Source: Sphingomonas koreensis (GTDB lineage: Bacteria; Pseudomonadota; Alphaproteobacteria; Sphingomonadales; Sphingomonadaceae). From it: a DNA stretch of 64,000 bases. The stretch is taken from contig RCZF01000004.1 in the NCBI GenBank assembly GCA_006438735.1, forward strand, positions 22,398 through 86,397, given 5' to 3'. Position 1 is the stretch's first letter; every line of letters begins with the position of its first letter. Below are positions 17,975 through 26,677 of the stretch, piece after piece. A program made the position numbers and the translations under genes. The notes beneath the pieces were generated by a model. That model was not told where the DNA came from and searched no databases. It saw nothing but the letters and a program-made list of their open reading frames with translations.

Positions 17975-18379
17975 ATGTGGGATCTCGCGCGAGCCGACCA
18001 TTCCGGTCTGTTGGTGCGCCCCCTGCTCATGCTTTGGCGACAGAGCGTTGAGCTCGCCCTCAAGGCAGCTATCCTAGAGATCGCCGGTCAAATCGACGGA
18101 AGGCCCGGTCATAATTTGCGCGCACTGTTTCAGCACCTCCTGAAGGTGCGCGCGGATTTGGGCTGCGTCGACGACGACGATCTTGCCCGGGACGTTCTTA
18201 TGATGGTCGATTTGGTTCAATCGTTCGATCCCCTGGCGGATCGGTTCCGTTATCCCACTGAGAAGGGCGGAAAGCGATATGAGGGCATCGACGTCGATTT
18301 CGACTCACTGTACCAAGCGCATTGGATCGTCGTGACGTGGTGCGAAGGCGCGGTCATGGAGCTCAAGGGCGACGTCTGA
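17975..18379 (+). pseudogene. HEPN-like protein truncated by the IS21 element
   Basis: The frame coming out of the right IS end encodes MWDLARADHSG, then MLWRQSVELALKAAILEIAG, GRPGHNLRALFQHLL and FRYPTEKGGKRYEGIDVDFD. These segments align in order with the middle and C-terminus of the 212-residue gene at 21448: NYRQFIELSLKYVI, a conserved H-x-L step, and YRYPVDTNGQ. That comparison implies about 70 N-terminal residues are missing. The family looks HEPN-like (helical, with the small R/K-YP motif) but is not firmly named. An ATG right at the junction could still give a 134-residue product. It ends 57 bases from the convergent 708-residue gene. Confidence 0.6.
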
Positions 18380-18436
18380 TTTGACGTCTCAACTGGAATC
18401 GACAGATCGCAACGGCGGTGGGAATGCGTTCCCTGA

Positions 18437-20563
18437 TCAGTCGAACGGCAGTTCCGTGAAATCGGTGCCCTGAACGACAGGACCATCGTCTTCGATCGTC
18501 AAGTCGACCGCAATTTGCTGCTTGTCGGAACCCGACTTGTCGGCGATTTGGATCACAAGCGTCGCCGTGCGCCGCGGTGTCCGCCGGTCGATGAACCGGA
18601 TAAACCTCTCACAATCCGAAGAGGTGAGCAGATCCTGGATATGGCTCCAATCAATGTCCGAGAGTGACCGCTGGATGCGCCCTTGGCGGATCGCTTCGAC
18701 GATAAGACTGGCACACAGGCGCAGCGCGCCTTGGGAAGGACGAGCGGCGGCTTCGAAGAGCTGACGGCTCAACACCTTCCAGACCCATAGGGTCCCCGGC
18801 TCGATAAGGGCGATATCTTCGATCGCGGCGTGGAAAAATTGCCCGCGATTGCCAATGAGAAGTTGCTCCCGACGCGCCTGGATATGGATCACCAGCAGCG
18901 GGGCCTGGGTCAGGCCGGGAGCGGCCGCGTCGGGATCTTCCGCGGGCACGTTCCGGGCATGATCTACAATGACGACACTGAACCGACGCTGGTCATCTTC
19001 GAGGTCGAATGCACGGCCATGATCTTGGCCAATGCGCCACCCGCGCAGTTCGAACAGGCGCATGATCCCTTGCCGCTGGCTATCGGCATAGTGGGACGGT
19101 TCGTTTTGCGCGATCCGCTCGACCAGCAGAAGCAGTGCGGCGCGCCGCGCCTCGATATGGACCGGCTCGCTCTGATCGATCTGGAACAGCTGCGAGAGCG
19201 CGGCGGCAAAATCCTGGTGATCGGCTCGGCTGACCGCCCCTTGCGAATAAAGGCGAGCAGCCCCACCAAGGACGGCGCCGGCCTTCAGTGCGCGCGCCGC
19301 GAGACGGCAGGCTAGTTCGATCGACGTCTGGTTCGACCAGATAGGTTCACGCACGAGCATGTTGTGCTGCGCTTTGAAAAGGCGGTGAACATCTAAGAAT
19401 GGCGCGCCGTCCATTTCACGCTTTACGATCTCTAGAAGCGGCCGGATGGGGGCGACAGGATCGCGGCCCCTCACCGTGCTCGTGGCATAAGGAGCAAAGA
19501 AGGTAACCGTCGGCAGGTTGGTTTGCGCTTGAAATTCCAGGTCGCGCAGCAGCGGCGCGGCGGACGTGGATAGCGAGACGATCACCGCCGCATGTTCGCC
19601 CATTCGCATCCCGGCCTCGACCAGCTGCGGCCAATCGGGTTGGGCGCCGAGAAGCATCGTCAGTTTGGGAACGCGACGAATGCGAAGCGCCGGGTGGAAG
19701 CGGCTCTCGTCCGCGACCTCGACGCCCTGGCTGGTCCACTCATCATAGGAAACTTGGCCTTCGCGGATTCGGCCGACAAGGACGACGGTCGTGCCCTCGG
19801 CCTTGATTTGTGGCGGGCCGGCGCGCCTCGGAGGGTGGGTCGCAATGACCCGAACGCCATCCGCGAAAAGGTCTGGATATTGGGCGACGAGCTGGTCGTA
19901 GGCATCCTGAAAGCCCCGCTGCTCCGCTTCGCCGATTGCGCCTTCAAGGAAGACGAGGAGTTCACCATCCGCCAAGCGGGCCCGCAAACGCGGCGTCTTG
20001 GAGCTTGTTTCTCCAGTCGGTCCATCGATCACCGTCGTGCGATGCGACGGCAGTCCCATCGCTGGCAGGATGCGCGCCAGCGCCGGTTCGAGGATGGATC
20101 GATCGCGCCAACGATTGGCGGCGGTCGGTCCCATCTCGGCATAGGCGCGATAGGCCCGAACGTAGATTGCCGGCTTGAATTCGTCGAAGTCGAGCGTGTC
20201 GACGATGTCGAAAAGCTGGAGAGGCTTGTCGGCGAGTTTCGGATCATCAACCCGCGTGCGCATCGTTTCGCGGAACGTTGACCAGAGCGCGACGATTGGC
20301 GGTTCGTCGGGGAGAATGAAGCCCCAGAGTGGTTCGCCGCCGATTTGCAAAACAGGTTCTTCGTTCAAGCCGACGAAATCGCGATCGGGCCATGCGACCT
20401 CTGCGAAACCGACGAGCCGCCCGGGCGCGGCCAAGACTTGTACGAAACTGCGATTGTCCCCGCCGATGCCGACCAGCAGCGGCTGCAGAAATCCAGGCGC
20501 GGGCGCCGTGGGGTTGAAGACCGCGACGGCGCGCGCCTGCGATGGGCTGACGTCTACAGCCAC
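18437..20563 (-). CDS. Large protein of unknown function
   Basis: The 708-residue protein starts MAVDVSPSQARAVAVFNPTA and has no signal peptide or membrane helix. I recognise no family. The N-terminal third is beta-rich (GIGGDNRSFVQVLAAPGRLV). A middle part contains LADGELLVFLEGAIGEAEQR and a hydrophobic VTFFAPYATSTVRG segment. The C-terminal part (about 480-640) alternates strands and helices, including VVIVDHARNVPAED. It is the last gene of a leftward cluster and overlaps the upstream 254-residue gene by 10 bases, so the two are probably translationally coupled partners. The C-terminus (IDRRTPRRTATLVIQIADK) is basic. No catalytic motif can be claimed. Confidence 0.6.
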   Translation of the reverse strand: MAVDVSPSQARAVAVFNPTAPAPGFLQPLLVGIGGDNRSFVQVLAAPGRLVGFAEVAWPDRDFVGLNEEPVLQIGGEPLWGFILPDEPPIVALWSTFRETMRTRVDDPKLADKPLQLFDIVDTLDFDEFKPAIYVRAYRAYAEMGPTAANRWRDRSILEPALARILPAMGLPSHRTTVIDGPTGETSSKTPRLRARLADGELLVFLEGAIGEAEQRGFQDAYDQLVAQYPDLFADGVRVIATHPPRRAGPPQIKAEGTTVVLVGRIREGQVSYDEWTSQGVEVADESRFHPALRIRRVPKLTMLLGAQPDWPQLVEAGMRMGEHAAVIVSLSTSAAPLLRDLEFQAQTNLPTVTFFAPYATSTVRGRDPVAPIRPLLEIVKREMDGAPFLDVHRLFKAQHNMLVREPIWSNQTSIELACRLAARALKAGAVLGGAARLYSQGAVSRADHQDFAAALSQLFQIDQSEPVHIEARRAALLLLVERIAQNEPSHYADSQRQGIMRLFELRGWRIGQDHGRAFDLEDDQRRFSVVIVDHARNVPAEDPDAAAPGLTQAPLLVIHIQARREQLLIGNRGQFFHAAIEDIALIEPGTLWVWKVLSRQLFEAAARPSQGALRLCASLIVEAIRQGRIQRSLSDIDWSHIQDLLTSSDCERFIRFIDRRTPRRTATLVIQIADKSGSDKQQIAVDLTIEDDGPVVQGTDFTELPFD

Positions 20564-21318
20564 GTCTGGTCCTCCAGGAAGCGCTCGACCTCACTGAAGA
20601 TGCGACCCGCCACTTCGGCCGGGTTGAACATCCTTAGGACGCGATACCCACGTGGTTCTGCGCCCCAATCGGCAACCAACGCCTTCACCTTGGGATCGTC
20701 GAAAATCTGATTGGGGCCGATCACGGCGAGCACCTGACCGTCGAGCAGAAGCGTGTCGGCCAGTTGGACCTCGATGGCCGAGCAGCGATCGTCGAATTGC
20801 TCCGCGAGTCCGCCGGAGATCAGCTGGTAATAGGACCGTACGATGTGCTGGGTCACCGGGAAGGTCCGGGGCTGTACCGGCTCCATCATCCAGTAATCTT
20901 CGAGGCTGTCGTAGAAGGCCCCGATCACCTTGAGGGGATGATCCGTCGGTGGGATTTCAAAATCCGCCAGCGTCAGGCTGTCGTGGAACGCGCCGCTATA
21001 TCGGTTGAAGCCGCCGCTATCGAACGGGAGGATCCGGTGGGCGTGCGCGGCAACATCGTCGCGCAGGATAAGACAGATTCGCGCGTAATCGAGGTTGGTG
21101 GTCGCGCCGCCGCTCCATGCACGCCGATATGCCGGCCGCCCGTAAAAGAGATAGACCAGCGGTTCACCATAGACGTCGCACAGCCGCGGTTCGAGCTTGC
21201 GGGATGCAACCAGGCCGGACAGCCTTGCACAATCGGTGACATGCGTAAGGCCGAGCTGGCCGGTTAGCGGTGTCGCTCCATGTATAAAGTCTCGGAACTG
21301 ATTGTCGGGCATAACCAA
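20554..21318 (-). CDS. Conserved-looking hypothetical protein, possible ADP-ribosyltransferase-like fold
   Basis: The 254-residue protein contains LTHVTDCARLSGLVASRKLE and, soon after, EPLVYLFYGRPAYR, then ICLILRDD and ILPFDSGGFNRYSGAFHDS. A H-x-T/V near the start, a Tyr-rich strand and a later FDSGGF/RYSG stretch are loosely reminiscent of ART/RES-type folds that modify macromolecules or NAD. No catalytic Glu can be assigned, so this is only a hint. It overlaps the downstream 708-residue gene and lies 129 bases after the HEPN-like gene. Confidence 0.5.
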   Translation of the reverse strand: MVMPDNQFRDFIHGATPLTGQLGLTHVTDCARLSGLVASRKLEPRLCDVYGEPLVYLFYGRPAYRRAWSGGATTNLDYARICLILRDDVAAHAHRILPFDSGGFNRYSGAFHDSLTLADFEIPPTDHPLKVIGAFYDSLEDYWMMEPVQPRTFPVTQHIVRSYYQLISGGLAEQFDDRCSAIEVQLADTLLLDGQVLAVIGPNQIFDDPKVKALVADWGAEPRGYRVLRMFNPAEVAGRIFSEVERFLEDQTWL

Positions 21319-21447
21319 GACCTAACGGGGACTGCCCGATCCTGCCAGCGCAGCTGAAAGCGAAGACAGGGTTTCGCGAAATTATTGTCCGCTACTAGCA
21401 GAGCGCTCGGCGGTGATGCCCAAGACACCCGGCTTGCTAATAGATCA

Positions 21448-22056
21448 TCAGGGTGCGGCGCCCTGCAGATCGCTCAGATATCCGTCTGTACCGGAGAAAT
21501 AGCCAGCAACCCCGTTGATGACGTCTGCAAGGGTCGGCAGGTGAAGATCCGCATAGGCGATCGGGATCGGCTGGCCGTTCGTGTCGACCGGGTAGCGATA
21601 GGAATAGGAACCAGGGTCGATCTTGGCGAATTCAGCGACGACCTCCGACACGATCGGGTCGGCGATGTCGGGATCGCTCGTGCCATAGCGCTGAAGCAAT
21701 TCGGCGAAGGTCTGCCAGAGCCGAGCGAGGTCATGGGTCTTCCAGATCGGATCGATACCGACGGTGTGGCCGTAGGTTGCGATGACATATTTGAGTGATA
21801 GCTCGATAAACTGGCGGTAGTTGAAGATGATCGGGCAGACGAGATAGTCGCGCTCGGCCGGAGCGTTCGCGGCATGCGCCACCATCAGATCGGCGGCCTT
21901 TTTGTAGCCGTCGGTCATCAGCACAAGCCGTGTAAATTCGTCCTGGGCAATATTAGCGTTCGCGTCTGGATCGGCCGCGACGACAAACGGGGCGTCGCAG
22001 GCCGTCGGCCAGCGAAACTTGCTCTCCAGGATTTCTTCGAACCTGTATCGCTTCAT
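21448..22056 (-). CDS. HEPN-like helical protein
   Basis: The start at 22056 (MKRYRFEEILESKFRW) is preceded by GGGGAGCACACC; the longer frame to 22086 lacks one. The roughly 202-residue protein contains FNYRQFIELSLKYVIATYG, THDLARLWQTFAELL and YRYPVDTNGQPIPIAY. It shares this order of segments with the truncated gene at 17975, so the cluster holds two members of one family. Helical proteins of this type often belong to the HEPN group seen in toxin-antitoxin and defence loci, but the Rx4-6H RNase motif is not evident. It sits 54 bases downstream of the protease gene. Confidence 0.55.
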   Translation of the reverse strand: MKRYRFEEILESKFRWPTACDAPFVVAADPDANANIAQDEFTRLVLMTDGYKKAADLMVAHAANAPAERDYLVCPIIFNYRQFIELSLKYVIATYGHTVGIDPIWKTHDLARLWQTFAELLQRYGTSDPDIADPIVSEVVAEFAKIDPGSYSYRYPVDTNGQPIPIAYADLHLPTLADVINGVAGYFSGTDGYLSDLQGAAP

Positions 22057-22110
22057 GGTGTGCTCCCCGCTTTCAGGCTCTGGCACCGCGACCGGCGCGG
22101 AATGTCATCA

Positions 22111-22956
22111 TCACGCAGCAAGATGAAGAGCTAAGGCCTGCCTGATGTGAGCAGCCTCGATCATGTTGATGCGACCCAGCTTGTTGCCTCGCACGATGAT
22201 GCCTGCAAAGCCGAGTTCTGGCTGCCCGGCTTTGATACCGTGGATGAAGAACACCGGCGCACCGCTCATGCCGTCCGGGTCATCGGGGATAGGATCATCG
22301 TTGCTCGCGGGTTCCAACGGAACCGTGCCGGCGGCATCCCACACCGTCGGCGTCGCTGGCTTGAAATAGAGCTTCCACCAGCGTGACACCACATCGACGC
22401 CAAGCAATTGCCAGTCATCGTCAAATGAGGTGTCATAGGACGTGTCGCCGGTTGGATAGCCGATCGAGAAGATCGCATCGACCGAGGCGGGGTCAACGGT
22501 CCGCAGATCGCGAGCCGATTCGAGGTCAAAGGAGAGGAAGTGCGGGGCAAGGTCGCGACCAAGATTCCGAGGCGAATATTCCGCGATCATGATGTCGGCC
22601 AGGTCGGCATAGGCTGGATCGGACGACGGATCGAGAACGCCCCGGCTCACCTCGTTCGGATTGATGCCGACCCGGCGACCGTGCGCCTCGTCGACGATAA
22701 GAATGATCTGGTCCGATGTGCGCTCTGCGTTCGCAAGCTGATGCCGGGTGCACAGGAGCAGGTTGTGTCCGCGGTGTCGGAACAGGAGACATGAGCCGGA
22801 GAACGATATGTCGTGATCGTATCCGTCATTGTGAAAGGCCAGCGGCCGACAAAAGCGCTGCAGGCTTTCGATGACCTTGGGCACGGGAAGATAGAGGCCG
22901 TTGATTAAGACGCTCAGCTTGGCGTGCGCTTTCGTAATGGCGTCGATGATGGACAT
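22111..22956 (-). CDS. Trypsin-like serine protease
   Basis: The 281-residue protein has the chymotrypsin-fold triad in order: His72 in LLLCTRHQLAN, an Asp at 118 or 121 in YADLADIMIAEY, and Ser231 in DPDGMSGAPVFF (GxSGAP). There is no signal peptide, so it is probably cytoplasmic, unlike DegP-type housekeeping proteases. Cytoplasmic trypsin-like proteases occur as effectors in several bacterial conflict systems. It is the first gene of a leftward cluster with the HEPN-like, 254-residue and 708-residue proteins, which supports but does not prove such a role. Confidence 0.75.
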   Translation of the reverse strand: MSIIDAITKAHAKLSVLINGLYLPVPKVIESLQRFCRPLAFHNDGYDHDISFSGSCLLFRHRGHNLLLCTRHQLANAERTSDQIILIVDEAHGRRVGINPNEVSRGVLDPSSDPAYADLADIMIAEYSPRNLGRDLAPHFLSFDLESARDLRTVDPASVDAIFSIGYPTGDTSYDTSFDDDWQLLGVDVVSRWWKLYFKPATPTVWDAAGTVPLEPASNDDPIPDDPDGMSGAPVFFIHGIKAGQPELGFAGIIVRGNKLGRINMIEAAHIRQALALHLAA

Positions 22957-23231
22957 GCCCCGCCATAATCGATCGGGCGGGCCAAGTCAGCGGATCGACC
23001 ACACCCTCGACAATCCTGCTGGCGCCGGACACAAGCGTGTCGTGAAGCTATGTGAATCACATCTTCGTGACGGCGGGCGCCCACTCGAACGCCCGCTGCC
23101 ATGCGATATCGCTTCGGAAACGGTGATTGTACGGTGATTACACAGCAGAAATTGGCGGCCGCAGAAAGCCGGTTTTACCAAATCCTTTCAGTTGCTTATG
23201 GAGATTTGCCAGCTGAGGTCTGGTATTTCCG

Positions 23232-23870
23232 CTACCTGCGGGTCTGACGCCACCACCAGCGCGCCAGCGGCGCGGTTAGACCCGGCCGCACGATCAGCCA
23301 TTCGCGCCGCCCTGCCGGAAGCGCCGGCGCGCCACCGGGCAACGCCGCCGCGATCACCGCATCGCGCCTCACATCGCGCCAGAACGCCGCATCCTCGGCC
23401 GGTTCGTCGACGGCGCGGCTGAGCACGCCCCAGCCGCGCGCCGCGGCGCGATCGAGCAGCGGCTGGACGGCATGATCACCCGCTTCCGCCGGGCCGATCC
23501 TCAGGAACCGCGCCTCGCGGCCGACTCCATCCAGCAACGCCGCGAATGCCGCGTCGTCGGCCTCGAAACGCGCCGCGAACAGCGCCAGCCCGCCGCCGCC
23601 CGGCACCGCCGCGCCGCGCAGCCACCACGGCCCTACCGGCGTCATCGGCAGCGCGATCACCGGCTCGCCGTCGGCCAGCACCAGGATCGTCCGCGCCGCG
23701 CCGCCGCTCGCGGCGATCGCCGTGGCGAACCAGTGGAAGCGCAGGAAACGATGCGACGGCGGCGCGCCGTCAGCAACCTGATCGATCAGCCCCGAAAGGC
23801 CGTCGAGCGCGACCACGCGGATGCGCGCGGGCAGCCGCTTGAAATCGGCGAGCAGCATCGGCCTCGACAT
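23232..23870 (-). CDS. Hypothetical protein, weak CelD/GNAT-N-terminal resemblance
   Basis: The 212-residue, Ala/Arg-rich protein contains HRFLRFHWFATAIAASGG and ILVLADGEPVIALPM. This pattern is similar to the N-terminal half of CelD/BcsL-type acetyltransferase-like proteins. The C-terminal acetyltransferase part would be missing, so the resemblance may only be general. No signal peptide is visible. Its composition is like the chromosome rather than the island. A 12-base direct repeat flanks the gene. Confidence 0.5.
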   Translation of the reverse strand: MSRPMLLADFKRLPARIRVVALDGLSGLIDQVADGAPPSHRFLRFHWFATAIAASGGAARTILVLADGEPVIALPMTPVGPWWLRGAAVPGGGGLALFAARFEADDAAFAALLDGVGREARFLRIGPAEAGDHAVQPLLDRAAARGWGVLSRAVDEPAEDAAFWRDVRRDAVIAAALPGGAPALPAGRREWLIVRPGLTAPLARWWWRQTRR

Positions 23871-23971
23871 GCCGACACGCTAGGCCGGCAATCTTACCAA
23901 GCGGTGGAGATTTGCCGCGGCCTGCCGATCATGGCTTGCGCCCGCCACGTTTCACCGCATCATGGCTGGCT

Positions 23972-24442
23972 ATGGAATTCTTCCCCGCCGTCACCACCAT
24001 CGCCCAGACGATCCAGCTTTCGCTCGCGCCGGTCTTCCTGCTCACCGGCATCGGCGCGATCATCAACGTGCTTGCCGGGCGGCTGGCGCGCGTCGTCGAT
24101 CGCGCGCGCGATCTCGAACGGCTGCATCCGACCGCGACCGGGACGGAGCATGATCGCCACATCTGGGAGCTGCGGCTGCTCGATCGTCGGATGACGGTGA
24201 TCAACGCCGCGCTGCTGCTCTGCGTATCGAGCGCGATCGCGGTGTGCTCGGTGGTCGCGTTGCTGTTCATCGGGGAGCTTGCCGGCTTCCGGCTCGGCAC
24301 GATCGTCGCGCTGATCTTCATCCTGGCGATGCTGTTGCTCGTCGCCGGGCTGGTGATGCTGCTGGTCGAGGTTCGCCTGTCGCTCCGCGCGACGCACATC
24401 CGCGCCGAATTGCTCGACGCGCAGCGCGGCGGCGCTCGCTAA
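23972..24442 (+). CDS. DUF2721 membrane protein
   Basis: Starting at MEFFPAVTTIAQTIQLSLAP, the roughly 156-residue protein has three membrane helices: about 10-32, about 75-98 and about 105-130. The conserved opening APVFLLTGIGAIINVLAGRL AR fits DUF2721, a family of small inner-membrane proteins of unknown function. A basic/acidic cytoplasmic stretch (VDRARDLERLH) follows the first helix. The open frame extends to 23912, but those residues look non-native. Confidence 0.8.
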   Translation: MEFFPAVTTIAQTIQLSLAPVFLLTGIGAIINVLAGRLARVVDRARDLERLHPTATGTEHDRHIWELRLLDRRMTVINAALLLCVSSAIAVCSVVALLFIGELAGFRLGTIVALIFILAMLLLVAGLVMLLVEVRLSLRATHIRAELLDAQRGGAR

Positions 24443-24482
24443 GTCGACGAGCGTTCAGTTCGATGACACAGGGAAACGCCGA

Positions 24483-26072
24483 TCAGCCGCCCGCCCCGTC
24501 CATCCCCGGCCCCACTGCCGCGGTCGGCAGATAGCGCGGCGGCACGCGGGCGTGGCTCGCCTGCTCGTAATCGTAACCGGCGGCGAGCAGCGTCGCCTCG
24601 CTATACGCCGGCCCGATGAACGACAGCCCCGCCGGCAGCCCGCCGACCAGCCCCATCGGCACGGTCAGATTGGGATAGCCCGCCACCGCCGGCAGCGTGC
24701 TCGAGCTCGGCCCGCCGTAAACGTCGCCGTACACCGGATCGCTCAGCCACGCCGGCCCATAGGTCGGCTCGATCAGCACCGTCGCGCGCGCCGTCTTCAA
24801 CATCGCGTCGATCCCCTGCCGCCCCGCCAGGTCGAGCGATTTCGCGCGCGCCGCCTTATACGCCGGATCGTCGAGCCCCTTGGTCTGCTCCGCGGCGAGG
24901 AACGTCTCCTGCCCGAAATAGGGCATTTCCGCCGCCTTGTTCGCGTCGTCGAAGGCGATCACATCGGCCAGCGTGCGCGTCTTCACCGCGGCCGGCGTGG
25001 TCGCCAGATAGGCGTTGAGATCGGCCTTCAACTCGCTGTTGAGCACCGCCGTCTCGGCGTCGCCCAGCCCATCCAGCTTGGGCGGCGTGACATCGACGAG
25101 CACCGCACCGCGCGCCTTCAGCACGGCCAGCGCGGCGTCGTATCCTGCGGTCAGATCGGGCGTCATGCCCTCGGGCCGGATCACCCCGATCCGCATGCCC
25201 TTCAGCCCGCCGGTCTTGAGCGCCGCGGCATAATCGCGCCGGTGCGCGTCCGCGTCCCTGGTCGCGGCGTCGGCAGGATCGCTGCCGATCATTGCCGAGA
25301 ACAGCGCGGCGACGTCGCGCACGCTGCGCCCCATCGGCCCGGCGGTATCCTGGCTGTGGCTGATCGGCACGATATGCGTGCGGCTGACCAGCCCGATCGT
25401 CGGCTTCAGGCCCACCAGGCCGTTGATCGACGACGGGCACACCACCGAGCCGTCGGTTTCGGTGCCCAGCGCCGCCGCGGCGAAGCTCGCCGCCAGCGCC
25501 GCGCCCGATCCGGCCGAGGAGCCGCAGGCGGTGCGATCGAAGGCATAAGGGTTGCGCACCAGCCCGCCGACGCCGCTCCAGCCGCTCATCGCGCGCGACG
25601 ACCGGATATTGGCCCATTCGGAAAGATTGGCCTTGCCCAGGATCACCACGCCGTCCGCGCGCAGCCGCGCGATCACCGGCGCGTCGCGGTGCGTGATATT
25701 GTTTTTCAGCGCCAGGCTGCCCGCGGTCGTCGCCACCGGGTCCTTGGTCTCGATATTGTCCTTGATGAGGATCGGCACGCCGTCGAGCGGGCCGATCGTC
25801 TTGCCCGCCTTGCGCCGCGCGTCGCTTGCCGCCGCCTCCGCGAGCGCATCGGGATTGGTCGCGATCACCGCGCGCAAGGTCGGCCCGGCGCGGTCCATCG
25901 CCGCAATTCGGCCGAGATAGGCCCGGGTGATCGCCACGCTGCTCGCCGCGCCCTTCGCCATCATCGCGTTCAGATCGTCGATCGATCGCTCCTCGACGGC
26001 GGGCGCGGTCTGGCCGTGCGCCGGGGCCACCGCCGCTGCACCCAACATGAGCGATCCGATCACTGCGCGCAT
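24483..26072 (-). CDS. Secreted amidase (amidase-signature family)
   Basis: The start at 26072 (MRAVIGSLMLGAAAVAPAHG) gives a signal peptide and has AGGGGGAACGCC upstream; the longer frame reads through a palindromic repeat. The roughly 529-residue protein has the amidase signature: Lys104 in GVPILIKDNIE, the GSSAGSGAALAA loop (184-195) and TETDGSVVCPSS with the nucleophilic Ser near 209. These enzymes hydrolyse amide bonds using a Ser-Ser-Lys triad. The signal peptide places it in the periplasm, as in many sphingomonad amidases. The natural substrate is unknown. Confidence 0.88.
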   Translation of the reverse strand: MRAVIGSLMLGAAAVAPAHGQTAPAVEERSIDDLNAMMAKGAASSVAITRAYLGRIAAMDRAGPTLRAVIATNPDALAEAAASDARRKAGKTIGPLDGVPILIKDNIETKDPVATTAGSLALKNNITHRDAPVIARLRADGVVILGKANLSEWANIRSSRAMSGWSGVGGLVRNPYAFDRTACGSSAGSGAALAASFAAAALGTETDGSVVCPSSINGLVGLKPTIGLVSRTHIVPISHSQDTAGPMGRSVRDVAALFSAMIGSDPADAATRDADAHRRDYAAALKTGGLKGMRIGVIRPEGMTPDLTAGYDAALAVLKARGAVLVDVTPPKLDGLGDAETAVLNSELKADLNAYLATTPAAVKTRTLADVIAFDDANKAAEMPYFGQETFLAAEQTKGLDDPAYKAARAKSLDLAGRQGIDAMLKTARATVLIEPTYGPAWLSDPVYGDVYGGPSSSTLPAVAGYPNLTVPMGLVGGLPAGLSFIGPAYSEATLLAAGYDYEQASHARVPPRYLPTAAVGPGMDGAGG

Positions 26073-26087
26073 GGCGTTCCCCCTGTC

Positions 26088-26180
26088 GTCATGCCGAACC
26101 GGTTCCGGCATCCACCGCGCGACCAGCGCGGCGCTGCCGATCCTGCGGCACTGTGGACCCCGGAACAAGCCCGGGGTGAC
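26088..26180. repeat. Intergenic palindromic repeat pair
   Basis: Two palindromic modules face each other. GTCATGCCGAACCGGTTCC... starts at 26088, and the inverted ...GGAACAAGCCCGGGGTGAC ends at 26180. Modules of this type (GTCA...CCGGGG...) are scattered between genes in sphingomonad genomes. They may act as transcript-end hairpins or spread as REP-like elements. It sits immediately upstream of the amidase start. Confidence 0.6.
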
Positions 26181-26280
26181 GGAAAGATACGGGGGGAAAT
26201 GAACTCGTCCGTTCGGCCTGGGCCTGTCGAAGAGCAAGCGCAGCGCGCATGGCCCCAAGGCCATCCTCCAAAAAATGAAA

Positions 26281-26316
26281 GAGGCTGCCGAACCCCATCA
26301 GGGGCCCGACAGCCTC
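26281..26316 (-). terminator. Rho-independent terminator behind the small ORF
   Basis: Read leftward, GAGGCTGTCG pairs with CGGCAGCCTC across a loop holding an inner GGCCCC/GGGG dyad, and TTTCATTTTTT follows. It would end a short leftward transcript containing the 18-codon ORF at 26428-26484 and the hairpin at 26318-26360. Confidence 0.7.
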
Positions 26317-26317
26317 T

Positions 26318-26360
26318 CGCATGGTCAGCGGCCGGAAGCTCCAGCCCGGGAGACCATGCG
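26318..26360 (-). repeat. Perfect 9-bp inverted repeat in the small transcript
   Basis: CGCATGGTC (26318-26326) pairs with GACCATGCG (26352-26360), leaving a GC-rich loop of 25 bases. It lies directly between the small ORF and the terminator, giving the short RNA two stacked hairpins at its 3' end. Confidence 0.6.
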
Positions 26361-26427
26361 AACCACTATCTCCTATGAACGTGCCGGTTGACTGGGGAAA
26401 ATACCCCCCTGGCACGCCCGGCGGAAA

Positions 26428-26484
26428 TCAGCGGCGCGTCTCCCGAACGAACTGAACCGACCCCATTGCTGAACCATGAGACAT
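26428..26484 (-). CDS. 18-codon ORF with a near-perfect Shine-Dalgarno
   Basis: The ORF encodes MSHGSAMGSVQFVRETRR. It is preceded by GAAAGGAGGTGATCC, essentially the full complement of the 16S rRNA 3' end, seven bases from the ATG. Such an extended Shine-Dalgarno is rare and suggests real, strong translation or a ribosome-binding leader. Downstream are a hairpin and a rho-independent terminator, so the transcript may be under 300 bases. I do not recognise the peptide. It could be a small protein or a dual-function small RNA. Confidence 0.45.
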   Translation of the reverse strand: MSHGSAMGSVQFVRETRR

Positions 26485-26677
26485 CGGATCACCTCCTTTC
26501 GCTTTGTTGAAAACGTTACGCCCGTCGCTGGGCGCACGCTCTTTGTGAATCATCCGATTCATCGAAACAAGTCTTGTTTTTGCGCGGCGATTGTAGGATT
26601 CTCTTCCGCCTGCGCCGCGCCGTGCGCTATCGGCAGAACGCCTTGCGCTGCTCGCCTCTGTTTTTTTCTGATGTGAC

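Noticed and set aside
15440..17990. Target-site duplication of the IS21 element
   Set aside because: Flanking bases (AAATC at left, ATGTG at right) do not match at any offset tried.
26356..26391. 11-codon plus-strand ORF MRTTISYERAG
   Set aside because: It overlaps the hairpin arm on the opposite strand and has a poorly spaced ribosome-binding site.
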